Source: Pseudomonas sp. FP2309 (GTDB lineage Bacteria > Pseudomonadota > Gammaproteobacteria > Pseudomonadales > Pseudomonadaceae). Taken from it: DNA of 64,000 nt. This document shows positions 35,707 through 45,485 of the stretch, in pieces (position 1 is the first letter of the stretch; every line of letters begins with the position of its first letter). The translations under genes and the position numbers were made by a program. The notes below the pieces were generated by a model that did no database searches, had not been told where the DNA came from, and saw only the letters and a list, made by a program, of their open reading frames with translations. The stretch covers positions 496,001 through 560,000 of the forward strand of contig NZ_CP117439.1 of NCBI RefSeq assembly GCF_030687575.1. The letters run 5' to 3'.

Positions 35707-37353
35707 TTACAGCAAGATGGTGCGAATGTCGTTCAGCAACTGGCTCAGACGCTGGGTAAAGCGTGCAGCGGCCGCGCCGTTGATCACTCGGTGATCGTAG
35801 GACAGCGACAGCGGCAGCATCAGCTTCGGCTGGAACGCTTTACCGTCCCAGACTGGCTGGATGGTGGCCTTGGAGACACCCAGGATCGCCACTTCCGGCG
35901 CGTTGACGATTGGCGTGAAGCCTGTACCGCCAATGTGCCCGAGGCTGGAGATGGTGAAGCAAGCGCCCTGCATGTCGTCCGGGGTGAGCTTCTTGTCGCG
36001 GGCCTTGGCCGCCAGTGCAGCTGCTTCGGCAGCCAGTTGCAGCAGGCTCTTCTGGTCGACATTCTTGATGACCGGTACCAGCAGGCCGTCCGGGGTATCG
36101 ACCGCAAAGCCGATGTGCACGTACTTCTTGCGAATGATCGCTTTACCGCTTGGCGCCAGCGAACTGTTGAAGTCCGGCAGTTCCTTGAGCAGGTGCGCAC
36201 AGGCTTTGAGCAGCAGTGGCAGCACGGTCAGCTTCACGCCGGCCTTCTCGGCCACGGCTTTCTGCGCAACGCGGAAAGCTTCCAGGTCGGTGATGTCGGC
36301 CTGGTCGAACTGAGTCACGTGCGGGATGTTCAGCCAGCTGGCGTGCAGACCTGCCGCGCCGATTTGCATCAGGCGGGTCATCGGCACTTCTTCGGTTTCG
36401 CCGAAGCGGCTGAAGTCCACGGTACGAATCGGCGGAATGCCCGAGCCGCCCGTTGCAGCGCCGGACGCCGGAGCTTCCTTGGCTTTCTGCATCATGGCTT
36501 TGACGTACGCCTGCACGTCTTCCTTCAGCACGCGACCGTGCGGGCCGGTGGCCGACACAGCGCTGAGTTCGACGCCGAATTCACGGGCCAGCTGACGCAC
36601 GGCCGGGCCTGCGTGAACCTTGGCCCCGCTTGGCGCCGGTGCGGCAGCCGCAGGGGCGGCAGCAGGTTCGGCTTTTGCAGCCGGTGCCGGGGCGGCAGCG
36701 GCCGGAGCAGTTTCTGCTTGTGCAGCAGGCGCGGCAGCCGGTGCGGGAGCAGCAGGCGCAGCGCCTTGCACTTTCAGCTTGAGGATGAAGTCACCGGTGC
36801 CGACTTCGTCTTCCAGTTTGACTGCGATGCTTTCCACCACACCGGCAGCCGGCGAAGGGATTTCCATGGAGGCCTTGTCGGACTCCAGGGTGATCAGCGA
36901 CTGATCGGCTTCGACGGTGTCGCCGACCTTGACCAGCAGCTCGATGATCTTGGCCTTGCCCGACGAACCGATGTCCGGAACATGAATGTCCTGCACAGAA
37001 GCGGCGGCGGGTGCAGCGGCTGGGGCGGCAGGCGCCTCGGCAGCGGCGGCAGGCTTTTCAGCGGCAGGCGCAGGTGCGGCAGCGGCAGCAGGCGCAGCCG
37101 CAGGGGCCGCATCAGCGGCACCTTCGATTTCCAGCTCCAGCAGTTCGTCGCCTTCTTTCAGGCGGTCGCCCAGCTTCACTTTCAGGCTCTTGACCACGCC
37201 GGCCTTGGGAGCAGGGATTTCCATGCTCGCCTTGTCCGACTCCAGGGTCAGGATGCTCTGGTCGGCTTCGACTTTGTCGCCGACCTTCACAAACAGCTCG
37301 ATTACTTCACCTTCACCGCTGCCGATGTCAGGTACGCGAATGAGTTCGCTCAC
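35707..37353 (-). CDS. aceF: Pyruvate dehydrogenase E2, dihydrolipoamide acetyltransferase
   Basis: 548 residues. Two lipoyl domains, each with the modified lysine in LESDKASME (near residues 41 and 159), are joined by long Ala/Pro linkers. A peripheral-subunit-binding domain follows (VRQLAREFGVELSAVSATGP), then the catalytic trimer domain ending in SYDHRVINGAAAARF, with the histidine of the acetyltransferase. It forms the core of the PDH complex, passing acetyl groups to CoA. The start is GTG with AGGAG ten bases upstream, eleven bases after aceE, so the two are co-transcribed. Two lipoyl domains match P. aeruginosa AceF rather than the three of E. coli. Confidence 0.97.
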   Translation of the reverse strand: MSELIRVPDIGSGEGEVIELFVKVGDKVEADQSILTLESDKASMEIPAPKAGVVKSLKVKLGDRLKEGDELLELEIEGAADAAPAAAPAAAAAPAPAAEKPAAAAEAPAAPAAAPAAASVQDIHVPDIGSSGKAKIIELLVKVGDTVEADQSLITLESDKASMEIPSPAAGVVESIAVKLEDEVGTGDFILKLKVQGAAPAAPAPAAAPAAQAETAPAAAAPAPAAKAEPAAAPAAAAPAPSGAKVHAGPAVRQLAREFGVELSAVSATGPHGRVLKEDVQAYVKAMMQKAKEAPASGAATGGSGIPPIRTVDFSRFGETEEVPMTRLMQIGAAGLHASWLNIPHVTQFDQADITDLEAFRVAQKAVAEKAGVKLTVLPLLLKACAHLLKELPDFNSSLAPSGKAIIRKKYVHIGFAVDTPDGLLVPVIKNVDQKSLLQLAAEAAALAAKARDKKLTPDDMQGACFTISSLGHIGGTGFTPIVNAPEVAILGVSKATIQPVWDGKAFQPKLMLPLSLSYDHRVINGAAAARFTQRLSQLLNDIRTILL

Positions 37354-37364
37354 AAAAAATCTCC

Positions 37365-40010
37365 TCAGCAGTCCAGTGGGTTGCGTTTTTCCGGGTTGAT
37401 CCCGAACTTGACGATGGCGTCGGCCACCACCTTGGGTTCGATCTCACCACGGTCAGCCAAGGCTTCCAGGGCTGCCAACACCACGAAGTGACGGTCGACT
37501 TCGAAGAAGTGACGCAGCTTCTTACGGCTGTCACTGCGGCCGAAACCGTCGGTGCCCAGGACTTTGAATTCCTTGGACGGGACCCACTGGCGAATTTGTT
37601 CAGCAAACAGTTTCATGTAGTCGGTAGAGGCAATGACTGGACCTTTACGGCCGGCCAGGCACTCTTCGACGTAGCTCTTGGCTGGCTTCTGGCCAGGGTG
37701 CAGGCGGTTGCTGCGCTCCACGGCCAGGCCGTCGCGACGCAGTTCGTTGAAGCTGGTCACGCTCCACACGTCGGCGCCGACGTTGAACTCGTCACGCAGG
37801 ATCTTCGCCGCTTCGCGCACTTCACGCAGGATGGTGCCGGAGCCCATCAGTTGCACGTGATGCGCTGCTTCCTTGGTGTCTTCTTCGAGCAGGTACATGC
37901 CCTTGATGATGCCTTCTTCCACGCCGGCCGGCATGGCTGGCTGCTGGTAGGACTCGTTCATCACGGTGATGTAGTAGAAAACGTCCTGCTGCTCTTCGGT
38001 CATCTTCTTCATGCCGTCCTGGATGATCACCGCCAGCTCGTAGCCGTAGGTTGGATCAAAGGTGCGGCAGTTCGGGATGGTGGCAGCCAGGATGTGACTG
38101 TGACCGTCTTCGTGTTGCAGGCCTTCGCCGTTCAGCGTGGTACGGCCGGCGGTGCCGCCGATCAGGAAGCCACGGGTACGGCTGTCGCCTGCTGCCCAAG
38201 CCAGGTCGCCGATACGCTGGAAGCCGAACATCGAGTAGAAGATGTAGAACGGCAGCATTGGCTGGTTGTGGCTGGAGTACGAAGTACCGGCAGCAATGAA
38301 GGAGCTCATGGCGCCCGCTTCGTTGATGCCTTCTTCGAGAATCTGGCCCTTCTTGTCTTCCTTGTAGAACATCACCTGGTCTTTATCGACTGGCTCGTAG
38401 AGCTGGCCGACGGAGGAGTAGATGCCCAACTGACGGAACATGCCTTCCATACCGAAGGTGCGGGCTTCGTCCGGGATGATCGGTACGATGCGCGGGCCGA
38501 TGTCCTTGTCCTTGACCAGCTGCGCGAGGATCCGCACGAAGGCCATGGTGGTGGAGATTTCACGGTCGCCCGAGCCGTCCAGAATGGCCTTGAGGGTGCT
38601 CAGGTCCGGGGTTGGTACGGCAAAGCTGTTGGCGCGGCGCTGGGGTACGAAACCGCCCAGTGCAGTGCGGCGCTCGGCCAGGTAGCGCGCTTCGGCGCTG
38701 TTTGGCTCTGGCTTGAAGAACGGCAGGTTCTCCAGTTCTTCGTCCTTGACCGGGATGTCGAAACGGTCGCGGAACAACTTCAGGCTGTCGACGTCGACTT
38801 TCTTGGTGTTGTGCGCGGTGTTCTTCGCTTCGCCGGCACCGGTGCCATAACCCTTGATGGTCTTGGCCAGGATCACGGTCGGTTGTTCTTTGTGGTTCAC
38901 CGCTTCGTGGTAAGCCGCGTAGACCTTGTACGGGTCGTGGCCGCCACGGTTGAGTTTCCAGATCTCGTCGTCGGACAGGTCTGCAACCATCGCCTTGAGT
39001 TCAGGCGTGTTGAAGAAGTGTTCACGCACGAACGCGCCGTCTTTGGCCTTGTAGTTCTGGTACTCGCCGTCGATGACTGCGTCCATGCGACGTTGCAGGA
39101 TACCGTCGACGTCCTTGGCCAGCAGTGGGTCCCAGAAGCGGCCCCAGATGACTTTGGTCACGTTCCACTGAGCACCGCGGAACACGCCTTCGAGTTCCTG
39201 GATGATCTTGCCGTTGCCGCGTACCGGGCCGTCGAGGCGCTGCAGGTTGCAGTTGATGACGAAGATCAGGTTGTCCAGCTTCTCGCGGCCGGCCAGGGAG
39301 ATGGCGCCCAGGGATTCCGGCTCGTCGCACTCGCCGTCGCCCAGGAAGCACCAGACTTTCTGCTTGCCTTCAGGAATGAAGCCACGGGCTTCCAGGTATT
39401 TCATGAAGCGTGCCTGGTAGATCGCCTGGATCGGGCCCAGACCCATGGAAACGGTCGGGAACTGCCAGAAGTCAGGCATCAGCCAAGGGTGCGGGTAGGA
39501 CGACAGGCCCTGACCGTCGACTTCCTGGCGGAAGTTGTTCATTTGTTCTTCGCTGATGCGACCTTCCATGAACGCACGGGCGTAAACGCCTGGCGAGGTG
39601 TGGCCCTGGAAGTAGATCAGGTCGCCGCCGTGTTCGTCGGTCGGGGCCTGGAAGAAGTAGTTGAAGCCGATGTCATACAGGGTTGCGCTGGAAGCGAAGC
39701 TGGAGATGTGACCGCCCAGGTCCGAATCTTTCAAGTTCGTGCGCATTACCATCGCCATGGCGTTCCAACGTACCAGCGAGCGAATGCGGCGTTCCATGAA
39801 CAGGTCGCCAGGCATGCGTGCTTCGTGGGTAACGGGGATGGTGTTGCGGTATGGCGTGGTGATGGCGTAGGGCAGTTGCGAGCCGCTGCGGGTCGCGAGT
39901 TCGCCCATACGGGTCATCAGGTAGTGAGCACGGTCTTCGCCTTCTTTGTCGAGAACCGATTCCAGGGCGTCCAGCCATTCCTGGGTTTCGACGGGATCGA
40001 GGTCTTGCAT
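37365..40010 (-). CDS. aceE: Pyruvate dehydrogenase E1 component (homodimeric)
   Basis: 881 residues, matching P. aeruginosa AceE (882). The thiamine diphosphate motif runs from GDGECDEPES to NLIFVINCNLQRLDG. SFASSATLYDIGFNYFF and GGTAGRTTLNGEGLQHEDGH are conserved in E1p. It decarboxylates pyruvate and transfers the acetyl group to the lipoyl domains of AceF. The ATG of MQDLDPVETQEW is chosen because it matches family N-termini and has GGAG six bases upstream; a longer in-frame extension (MSSAHKAS) is not typical. First gene of the aceEF operon, divergent from glnE, with two palindromic sites upstream. Confidence 0.97.
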   Translation of the reverse strand: MQDLDPVETQEWLDALESVLDKEGEDRAHYLMTRMGELATRSGSQLPYAITTPYRNTIPVTHEARMPGDLFMERRIRSLVRWNAMAMVMRTNLKDSDLGGHISSFASSATLYDIGFNYFFQAPTDEHGGDLIYFQGHTSPGVYARAFMEGRISEEQMNNFRQEVDGQGLSSYPHPWLMPDFWQFPTVSMGLGPIQAIYQARFMKYLEARGFIPEGKQKVWCFLGDGECDEPESLGAISLAGREKLDNLIFVINCNLQRLDGPVRGNGKIIQELEGVFRGAQWNVTKVIWGRFWDPLLAKDVDGILQRRMDAVIDGEYQNYKAKDGAFVREHFFNTPELKAMVADLSDDEIWKLNRGGHDPYKVYAAYHEAVNHKEQPTVILAKTIKGYGTGAGEAKNTAHNTKKVDVDSLKLFRDRFDIPVKDEELENLPFFKPEPNSAEARYLAERRTALGGFVPQRRANSFAVPTPDLSTLKAILDGSGDREISTTMAFVRILAQLVKDKDIGPRIVPIIPDEARTFGMEGMFRQLGIYSSVGQLYEPVDKDQVMFYKEDKKGQILEEGINEAGAMSSFIAAGTSYSSHNQPMLPFYIFYSMFGFQRIGDLAWAAGDSRTRGFLIGGTAGRTTLNGEGLQHEDGHSHILAATIPNCRTFDPTYGYELAVIIQDGMKKMTEEQQDVFYYITVMNESYQQPAMPAGVEEGIIKGMYLLEEDTKEAAHHVQLMGSGTILREVREAAKILRDEFNVGADVWSVTSFNELRRDGLAVERSNRLHPGQKPAKSYVEECLAGRKGPVIASTDYMKLFAEQIRQWVPSKEFKVLGTDGFGRSDSRKKLRHFFEVDRHFVVLAALEALADRGEIEPKVVADAIVKFGINPEKRNPLDC

Positions 40011-40393
40011 GGCTTGCTCCAGGGCGGAAAGGCTACCAGAATCGGTTGCCTGAAGTTTGCGACTGGCCTTGTGGGCAGACGACATAAATTCTTGGATGGC
40101 CGAAGGTTGCTTCGGCGTCCTGTAGTTTTACTACAAATCGTCGGCCATTTCAGCCTTTCGAATGTATATACGAGTAGTAAAACTACACAAGACTGAGCGG
40201 ATTGCTCGGTCTGGCTGGTGAGCATAATCGTTATTGTTGATCTTTTGCGAACAAGAAAAGGTAGAAGTTTAATGTTGCCTGCCAAAAATTATAAATTTTC
40301 AGCTATTTATAACCTTTGTTCGACAGTCCTTCATCAAGCGTGGTTCTCGCGTTCACCGCAACCCGCCATTCACGCGCCGAACAAGGATAGACC
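40011..40393. promoter_or_regulatory. aceE-glnE divergent control region with twin palindromes
   Basis: TGTAGTTTTACTACA (40121-40135) and GTAGTAAAACTAC (40174-40186) share the same arms, GTAGT and ACTAC, around a three-base centre, in opposite orientation, with centres 52 bases apart, about five helical turns. They look like paired operators for a dimeric regulator, such as a GntR or other helix-turn-helix protein; the E. coli PdhR site (TTGGT-ACCAA) is different. A perfect 7-bp hairpin, GCCGAAG/CTTCGGC, lies at 40099-40116 in the aceE leader. The rest is AT-rich (40200-40330) and leads to glnE, whose ATG follows AAGGA. No gene is present. Confidence 0.65.
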
Positions 40394-43333
40394 ATGAGCC
40401 TTCCAACGCTGGCCGAATTGCCGGCCATTCTCTTGCCCATCGCCCAGCGCGCCGAGCAGTCATTTCGTGACGCCGTAGCCGCGCTGGACGACGATCATGG
40501 CCTTTCTACGTGGACGCCGCAACGCTGGGCCGATTTCGCCCGCGTGTGCGCCGCCAGTGATTTTGTCATTGAACAGGCTGTTCGTGACCCTTTGATGTTG
40601 CTCGAACTGGCCGCCCTGGGCGAGCTGGATCGCGACTTTGCGCCGGGCCAGCTGTGCGGGCAAATCGCCGGTGCGGTGCAGCAGGCCGAAACAGAAGATG
40701 AGCTGGGCCGCGTCTTGCGTCGCCAGCGCACGCGCCAGCAAGTACGCATTATCTGGCGCGACCTCACGCGCCAGGCCGATCTGGTGCAGACCTGCCGCGA
40801 CCTGTCCGATATGGCCGACGCGAGCATCGACCAGGCCTACCAGTGGCTGTATCAGCGTCACTGCACGCAGTTCGGCACGCCCACCGGCCGGCGCACTGGC
40901 GAACCGCAGCACATGGTCATTCTCGGCATGGGCAAACTCGGCGCGGTGGAACTGAACCTGTCGTCCGATATCGACCTGATCTTCGCCTATCCCGAGGGCG
41001 GCGAGACGGTGGGCGTGAAGCGCGCCCTGGACAACCAGGAATTTTTCATCCGGCTGGGTCAAAAACTGATCAAGGCCCTCGACCCGATGACCGTCGACGG
41101 CTTCGTGTTCCGCGTCGACATGCGCCTGCGCCCCTACGGTTCGGCCGGCGCGCTGGTGCTCAGTTTCAATGCGCTGGAGCAGTACTACCAGGACCAGGGC
41201 CGCGACTGGGAACGCTACGCCATGATCAAGGCACGTGTGGTCGCCGGTGACCAGATGGCCGGTGCACAGTTGCTGGATATGCTGCGGCCGTTCGTCTATC
41301 GGCGATACCTGGACTTCTCCGCGATTGAAGCGCTGCGCACCATGAAGCAGCTGATCCAGCAGGAAGTGCGACGCAAGGGCATGGCCGACAACATCAAGCT
41401 GGGCTCGGGCGGCATCCGCGAGGTGGAATTTATCGCCCAGGCATTCCAACTGATCCACGGCGGCCGCGACCTCAGCCTGCAACAACGCCCGCTGCTCAAG
41501 GTGCTCGGCACCCTCGAAGGCCAGGGCTACCTGCCGCTGGCGGTGATCGCCGAGTTGCGCAATGGTTACGAATTCCTGCGCTACACCGAGCACGCGATCC
41601 AGGCGATTGCCGACCGCCAGACACAAATGCTCCCCGACAGCCCGTCAGACCAGGCGCGTATTGCCTTTATGCTGGGGTTTGCCGATTGGGCCGCGTTCCA
41701 TGAGCGCCTGATGTACTGGCGCGGACGCGTGGACTGGCACTTCCGCCAGGTGATCGCCGATCCAGACGAAGAAGAGGGCGCCGAAAGCGAGCTTGTTGTC
41801 GGCGGGGAATGGTTACCGTTGTGGGAAGAGTCCCAGGATGACGACGCCGCCTGCCGCCAATTGGCCGAAGGCGGTTTCAGCGATGCGCCCAAGGCGCTCA
41901 AGGCCCTCGCCGGCTTGCGCAGCAGCCCGCAGTTACGCGCGATGCAGCGCCTTGGTCGCGAGCGGCTGGACGCGTTTATCCCGCGCCTGTTGGCCCAGGC
42001 CGTCGAACACGCCAACCCGGACCTGGTGCTGGAGCGTGTATTGCCGCTGGTGGAGGCGGTTGCCCGGCGCTCTGCTTACCTGGTGCTACTCACCGAAAAC
42101 CCCGACGCCCTGCGCCGTCTGCTGACCTTGTGCGCCGCCAGCCCGTGGATTGCCGAACAGATCACCCGTTTCCCGTTGCTGCTGGACGAACTGCTGAACG
42201 AGGGGCGCCTGTTCAAACCGCCCCTGGCGCCGGAGCTGGCCGCCGAGCTGCGCGAGCGCCTCACGCGCATCCCCGAAGACGACCTTGAGCAGCAGATGGA
42301 AGCCCTGCGCCACTTCAAGCTCGCTCACCGCCTGCGCGTGGCGGCCTCGGAAATCGCCGGCAGCCTGCCCTTGATGAAAGTCAGCGACTACCTGACCTGG
42401 CTCGCCGAAGCCATCCTCGAACAAGTGCTGGCCCTGGCCTGGCGCCAGACCGTGGCACGCCACGGTTCGCCGCAGCGGCTGGACGGCACGCTGTGCGATC
42501 CTGGGTTCATCATTGTCGGTTATGGGAAAGTCGGCGGGATCGAACTGGGGCATGGTTCGGACCTGGACCTGGTGTTCATCCACGATGGCGACCCCCAGGC
42601 CGAAACCGATGGCGCCAAGCCGATCGATGGCGCGCAGTTCTTCACGCGCCTGGGCCAGCGCATCATTCACTTGCTAACGACCCAGACCAACTCCGGGCAG
42701 TTGTATGAAGTGGATATGCGCCTGCGACCTTCCGGCGCCTCCGGCTTGCTGGTGAGTTCCCTGGGGGCGTTTGAGCGCTATCAAGAAAATGAAGCATGGA
42801 CATGGGAGCATCAAGCACTGATTCGCGCGCGGGTGCTGGTAGGCAGCCAGGATGTGGGTCGGGCATTCGAGCAGGTACGGGCTAAAGTGTTGGGGCGTGA
42901 ACGGGACCTGGACACGCTGCGCCAGGAGGTCAGTGAGATGCGCGCCAAGATGCGTGACAACCTGGGGACTAAGGCGACGGCGGCCGGCACGGGCGCCAAT
43001 GCCTTCGAGGCCACGGTGGCGTTCGACCTCAAGCAGGACGCCGGAGGTATCGTCGATATTGAATTTATGGTGCAATACGCGGCTTTGGCGTGGTCTGCGC
43101 AGCATCCGTCGTTGCTGCGCTATACCGACAATATCCGCATTCTGGAAGGCTTGGAGCAGGTGGGGCTGATGCCCGCCGCCGATGCCCATCTGCTGCGCGA
43201 GGTGTATAAGGCCTACCGTTCCGCCGCGCATCGCCAGGCCCTGCAAAACGAGGCCGGGACGGTTTCCGGGGATCAGTTTGCCGACGAGCGGCGCCAGGTG
43301 ACGCGCATCTGGCAGGCGTTGGGGTTGAGCTGA
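40394..43333 (+). CDS. glnE: Glutamine synthetase adenylyltransferase/adenylyl-removing enzyme
   Basis: 979 residues with two nucleotidyltransferase domains. The N-terminal deadenylylating one has LSSDIDLIFAYPEGG (about residues 193-207). The C-terminal adenylylating one has GHGSDLDLVFIHDGD (about 717-731). Each is followed by its YEVDMRLRPSG or RVDMRLRPYG motif and a helical domain. It reversibly adenylylates glutamine synthetase in response to PII and glutamine. Typical length. Start fixed by AAGGATAGACC before the ATG. Same neighbour order as P. aeruginosa PA5014-PA5015. Confidence 0.97.
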   Translation: MSLPTLAELPAILLPIAQRAEQSFRDAVAALDDDHGLSTWTPQRWADFARVCAASDFVIEQAVRDPLMLLELAALGELDRDFAPGQLCGQIAGAVQQAETEDELGRVLRRQRTRQQVRIIWRDLTRQADLVQTCRDLSDMADASIDQAYQWLYQRHCTQFGTPTGRRTGEPQHMVILGMGKLGAVELNLSSDIDLIFAYPEGGETVGVKRALDNQEFFIRLGQKLIKALDPMTVDGFVFRVDMRLRPYGSAGALVLSFNALEQYYQDQGRDWERYAMIKARVVAGDQMAGAQLLDMLRPFVYRRYLDFSAIEALRTMKQLIQQEVRRKGMADNIKLGSGGIREVEFIAQAFQLIHGGRDLSLQQRPLLKVLGTLEGQGYLPLAVIAELRNGYEFLRYTEHAIQAIADRQTQMLPDSPSDQARIAFMLGFADWAAFHERLMYWRGRVDWHFRQVIADPDEEEGAESELVVGGEWLPLWEESQDDDAACRQLAEGGFSDAPKALKALAGLRSSPQLRAMQRLGRERLDAFIPRLLAQAVEHANPDLVLERVLPLVEAVARRSAYLVLLTENPDALRRLLTLCAASPWIAEQITRFPLLLDELLNEGRLFKPPLAPELAAELRERLTRIPEDDLEQQMEALRHFKLAHRLRVAASEIAGSLPLMKVSDYLTWLAEAILEQVLALAWRQTVARHGSPQRLDGTLCDPGFIIVGYGKVGGIELGHGSDLDLVFIHDGDPQAETDGAKPIDGAQFFTRLGQRIIHLLTTQTNSGQLYEVDMRLRPSGASGLLVSSLGAFERYQENEAWTWEHQALIRARVLVGSQDVGRAFEQVRAKVLGRERDLDTLRQEVSEMRAKMRDNLGTKATAAGTGANAFEATVAFDLKQDAGGIVDIEFMVQYAALAWSAQHPSLLRYTDNIRILEGLEQVGLMPAADAHLLREVYKAYRSAAHRQALQNEAGTVSGDQFADERRQVTRIWQALGLS

Positions 43334-43345
43334 AACACTATTAGG

Positions 43346-43369
43346 GCGGGGAGGCATAAGCCTCCCCGC
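43346..43369 (+). terminator. Perfect hairpin between glnE and waaF
   Basis: GCGGGGAGGC and GCCTCCCCGC form a perfect 10-bp stem with tetraloop ATAA, 12 bases after the glnE stop. It lacks a clear T-run (ATCGTTTG follows), so it may be a weak or Rho-assisted terminator or an mRNA-stabilising hairpin. Confidence 0.6.
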
Positions 43370-43387
43370 ATCGTTTGTGGAAACTAC

Positions 43388-44422
43388 ATGAATATTCTGA
43401 TCGTTGGGCCCAGTTGGGTCGGTGACATGGTGATGGCACAGACACTGTTCCAGTGCCTGCGCCAGCGCCACCCGGACTGCCAGATCGACGTGCTCGCCCC
43501 TGAGTGGAGCCGGCCGATCCTCGAACGCATGCCCGAAGTGCGCAACGCCTTGAGCTTCCCGCTCGGCCACGGCGCCCTGGAACTGGCAACGCGTCGTCGC
43601 ATCGGTAAATCCCTGGCCGGCAGGTATGACCAGGCCATTCTGCTGCCCAACTCGCTGAAGTCGGCGCTGGTGCCGTTTTTTGCCGGTATTCCCAAGCGCA
43701 CCGGCTGGCGCGGCGAGTTTCGCTACGTGCTGCTCAACGACGTGCGCACGCTCGACAAAACCCGCTACCCGCTGATGATCGAACGCTTCATGGCCCTGGC
43801 CTACGCGCCGGGTGCCGAGCTGCCAGAGCCGTACCCGCGCCCGAGCCTGCAGATCGACCCGGTGACCCGCGATGCGGCGCTGGCCAAATTCGGTCTGAGC
43901 CTGGATCGCCCGGTGTTGGCGCTGTGCCCCGGTGCCGAGTTTGGCGAGTCCAAGCGTTGGCCGGCCGAGCACTACGCCAAAGTCGCCGAGATGAAGATTC
44001 GCGAAGGCTGGCAGGTGTGGTTGTTCGGCTCGAAAAAAGATCATCCGGTGGGTGAAGAGATCCGCCAGCGCCTGATTCCCGGCCTGCGCGAAGAGTCGGT
44101 CAACCTCAGTGGCGACACCTCCCTGGCCGAGGCCATCGACCTGTTGTCCTGTGCCGATTCGGTGGTGTCCAACGACTCCGGCCTGATGCACGTGGCGGCG
44201 GCGTTGAACCGCCCGTTGGTGGCGGTATACGGCTCCACCTCGCCCGGCTTTACGCCGCCGTTGGCTGACAAGGTCGAAGTGGTGCGCCTGGGCCTGGACT
44301 GCAGCCCGTGCTTTGATCGCACCTGCCGTTTCGGCCATTACAACTGCATGCGCCAATTGTTGCCCCAGCCGGTCAACGATGCGTTGCAGCGGTTGCAGGG
44401 CTCTGTGGTCGAGGTTCACTGA
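43388..44422 (+). CDS. waaF: ADP-heptose:LPS heptosyltransferase II
   Basis: 344-residue GT-B enzyme (GT9) adding the second heptose to the LPS inner core. MNILIVGPSWVGDMVMAQTL is the family start. CPGAEFGESKRWPAEHYA holds donor-binding residues, and VSNDSGLMHVAAALNRPLVA with AVYGSTSPGFTPPL completes the ADP-heptose site. First gene of the core operon. waaC follows after one base, starting with TTG. Confidence 0.97.
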   Translation: MNILIVGPSWVGDMVMAQTLFQCLRQRHPDCQIDVLAPEWSRPILERMPEVRNALSFPLGHGALELATRRRIGKSLAGRYDQAILLPNSLKSALVPFFAGIPKRTGWRGEFRYVLLNDVRTLDKTRYPLMIERFMALAYAPGAELPEPYPRPSLQIDPVTRDAALAKFGLSLDRPVLALCPGAEFGESKRWPAEHYAKVAEMKIREGWQVWLFGSKKDHPVGEEIRQRLIPGLREESVNLSGDTSLAEAIDLLSCADSVVSNDSGLMHVAAALNRPLVAVYGSTSPGFTPPLADKVEVVRLGLDCSPCFDRTCRFGHYNCMRQLLPQPVNDALQRLQGSVVEVH

Positions 44423-44423
44423 G

Positions 44424-45485
44424 TTGCGGGTACTGGTAATCAAGACCTCATCCCTGGGCGACGTGATTCACGCGTTGCCGGCACTCACCGACGCGGCGCG
44501 GGCGATCCCCGGCATTCAATTCGACTGGGTGGTGGAAGAAGGCTTTGCCGAGATTCCTACCTGGCACCCGGCGGTGGAAACAGTCATCCCGGTGGCGATC
44601 CGCCGCTGGCGCAAAAACATCTGGCAGACCCTCAAGAGTGGCGAGTGGCGGCGCTTCAAGCAGCAGCTGCAATCGACCAAATATGACCTGGTGATCGATG
44701 CTCAGGGCCTGTTCAAAAGCGCCTGGCTGACCCGCTACGTGCGCGCACCCGTGGCCGGCTTCGATAAAAACTCCGCTCGCGAACCCATCGCGGCTCGCTT
44801 CTACTCGCGACGCCTGGCCGTAGCCCGCGGTCAGCACGCCGTGGAGCGTCTGCGCCAGTTGTTCGCCGTGGCCCTGGGTTACGACTTGCCCAAAGGCCTG
44901 GGCGACTACGGCCTGAGCACCGACAAACTGCTCGGCCTGCCGCCGAAAAAGCCGTTTGTGCTACTGCTGCACGGCACCACCTGGGACACCAAGCACTGGC
45001 CCGAGGCCTACTGGCGCGAGCTGGCCGAGCGCATGGGCCGCCTGGGCGTGGACGTGAAGTTGCCGTGGGGCAATGCCGCTGAAAAGGCCCGGGCCGAACG
45101 CCTGGCTCAAGGCCTGAGCAACGCCGAAGTGCTGCCCAAGCTCAACCTGGCTGGCGTGGCTCGCGTATTGGCCGGCGCCCGCGCCTGCGTGGCGGTGGAC
45201 ACAGGCCTTGGCCACTTGGCCGCCGCGTTGGACGTGCCGACCATTTCCCTGTTCGGCCCGACCAACCCGGGGCTGACCGGCGCCTATGGCAAGGGCCAGA
45301 TTCACCTGGCCAGCGACTTTCCCTGCGCGCCGTGCCTGCAAAAGCACTGTACCTATCAACCGACGGCCGACGACCTGCGTCGGTTCGACATCAAGCGCGA
45401 ATCGCCCCTGTGCTTCACGCGCTTGAACCCTGAGCGTGTGGCCAGCCGACTGAGCACGTTGTTATTGGCGGAGGAGCTGCACTGA
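44424..45485 (+). CDS. waaC: ADP-heptose:LPS heptosyltransferase I
   Basis: 353-residue GT9 enzyme transferring the first heptose to Kdo2-lipid A. The sequence begins (M)RVLVIKTSSLGDVIHALPA, the standard WaaC start. The only way to obtain it is a TTG codon right after the waaF stop; in-frame ATGs further upstream lie inside waaF. AVDTGLGHLAAALDVPTISL and LFGPTNPGLTGAYG form the donor site. Length agrees with P. aeruginosa WaaC. Coupled to waaF and, by a one-base overlap, to waaG. Confidence 0.96.
   Translation: MRVLVIKTSSLGDVIHALPALTDAARAIPGIQFDWVVEEGFAEIPTWHPAVETVIPVAIRRWRKNIWQTLKSGEWRRFKQQLQSTKYDLVIDAQGLFKSAWLTRYVRAPVAGFDKNSAREPIAARFYSRRLAVARGQHAVERLRQLFAVALGYDLPKGLGDYGLSTDKLLGLPPKKPFVLLLHGTTWDTKHWPEAYWRELAERMGRLGVDVKLPWGNAAEKARAERLAQGLSNAEVLPKLNLAGVARVLAGARACVAVDTGLGHLAAALDVPTISLFGPTNPGLTGAYGKGQIHLASDFPCAPCLQKHCTYQPTADDLRRFDIKRESPLCFTRLNPERVASRLSTLLLAEELH

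Noticed and set aside
37488..40196. A long plus-strand open frame of about 900 codons opposite aceE
   Set aside because: Same antisense artefact of GC-rich codon use; no recognisable motif and aceE is intact.
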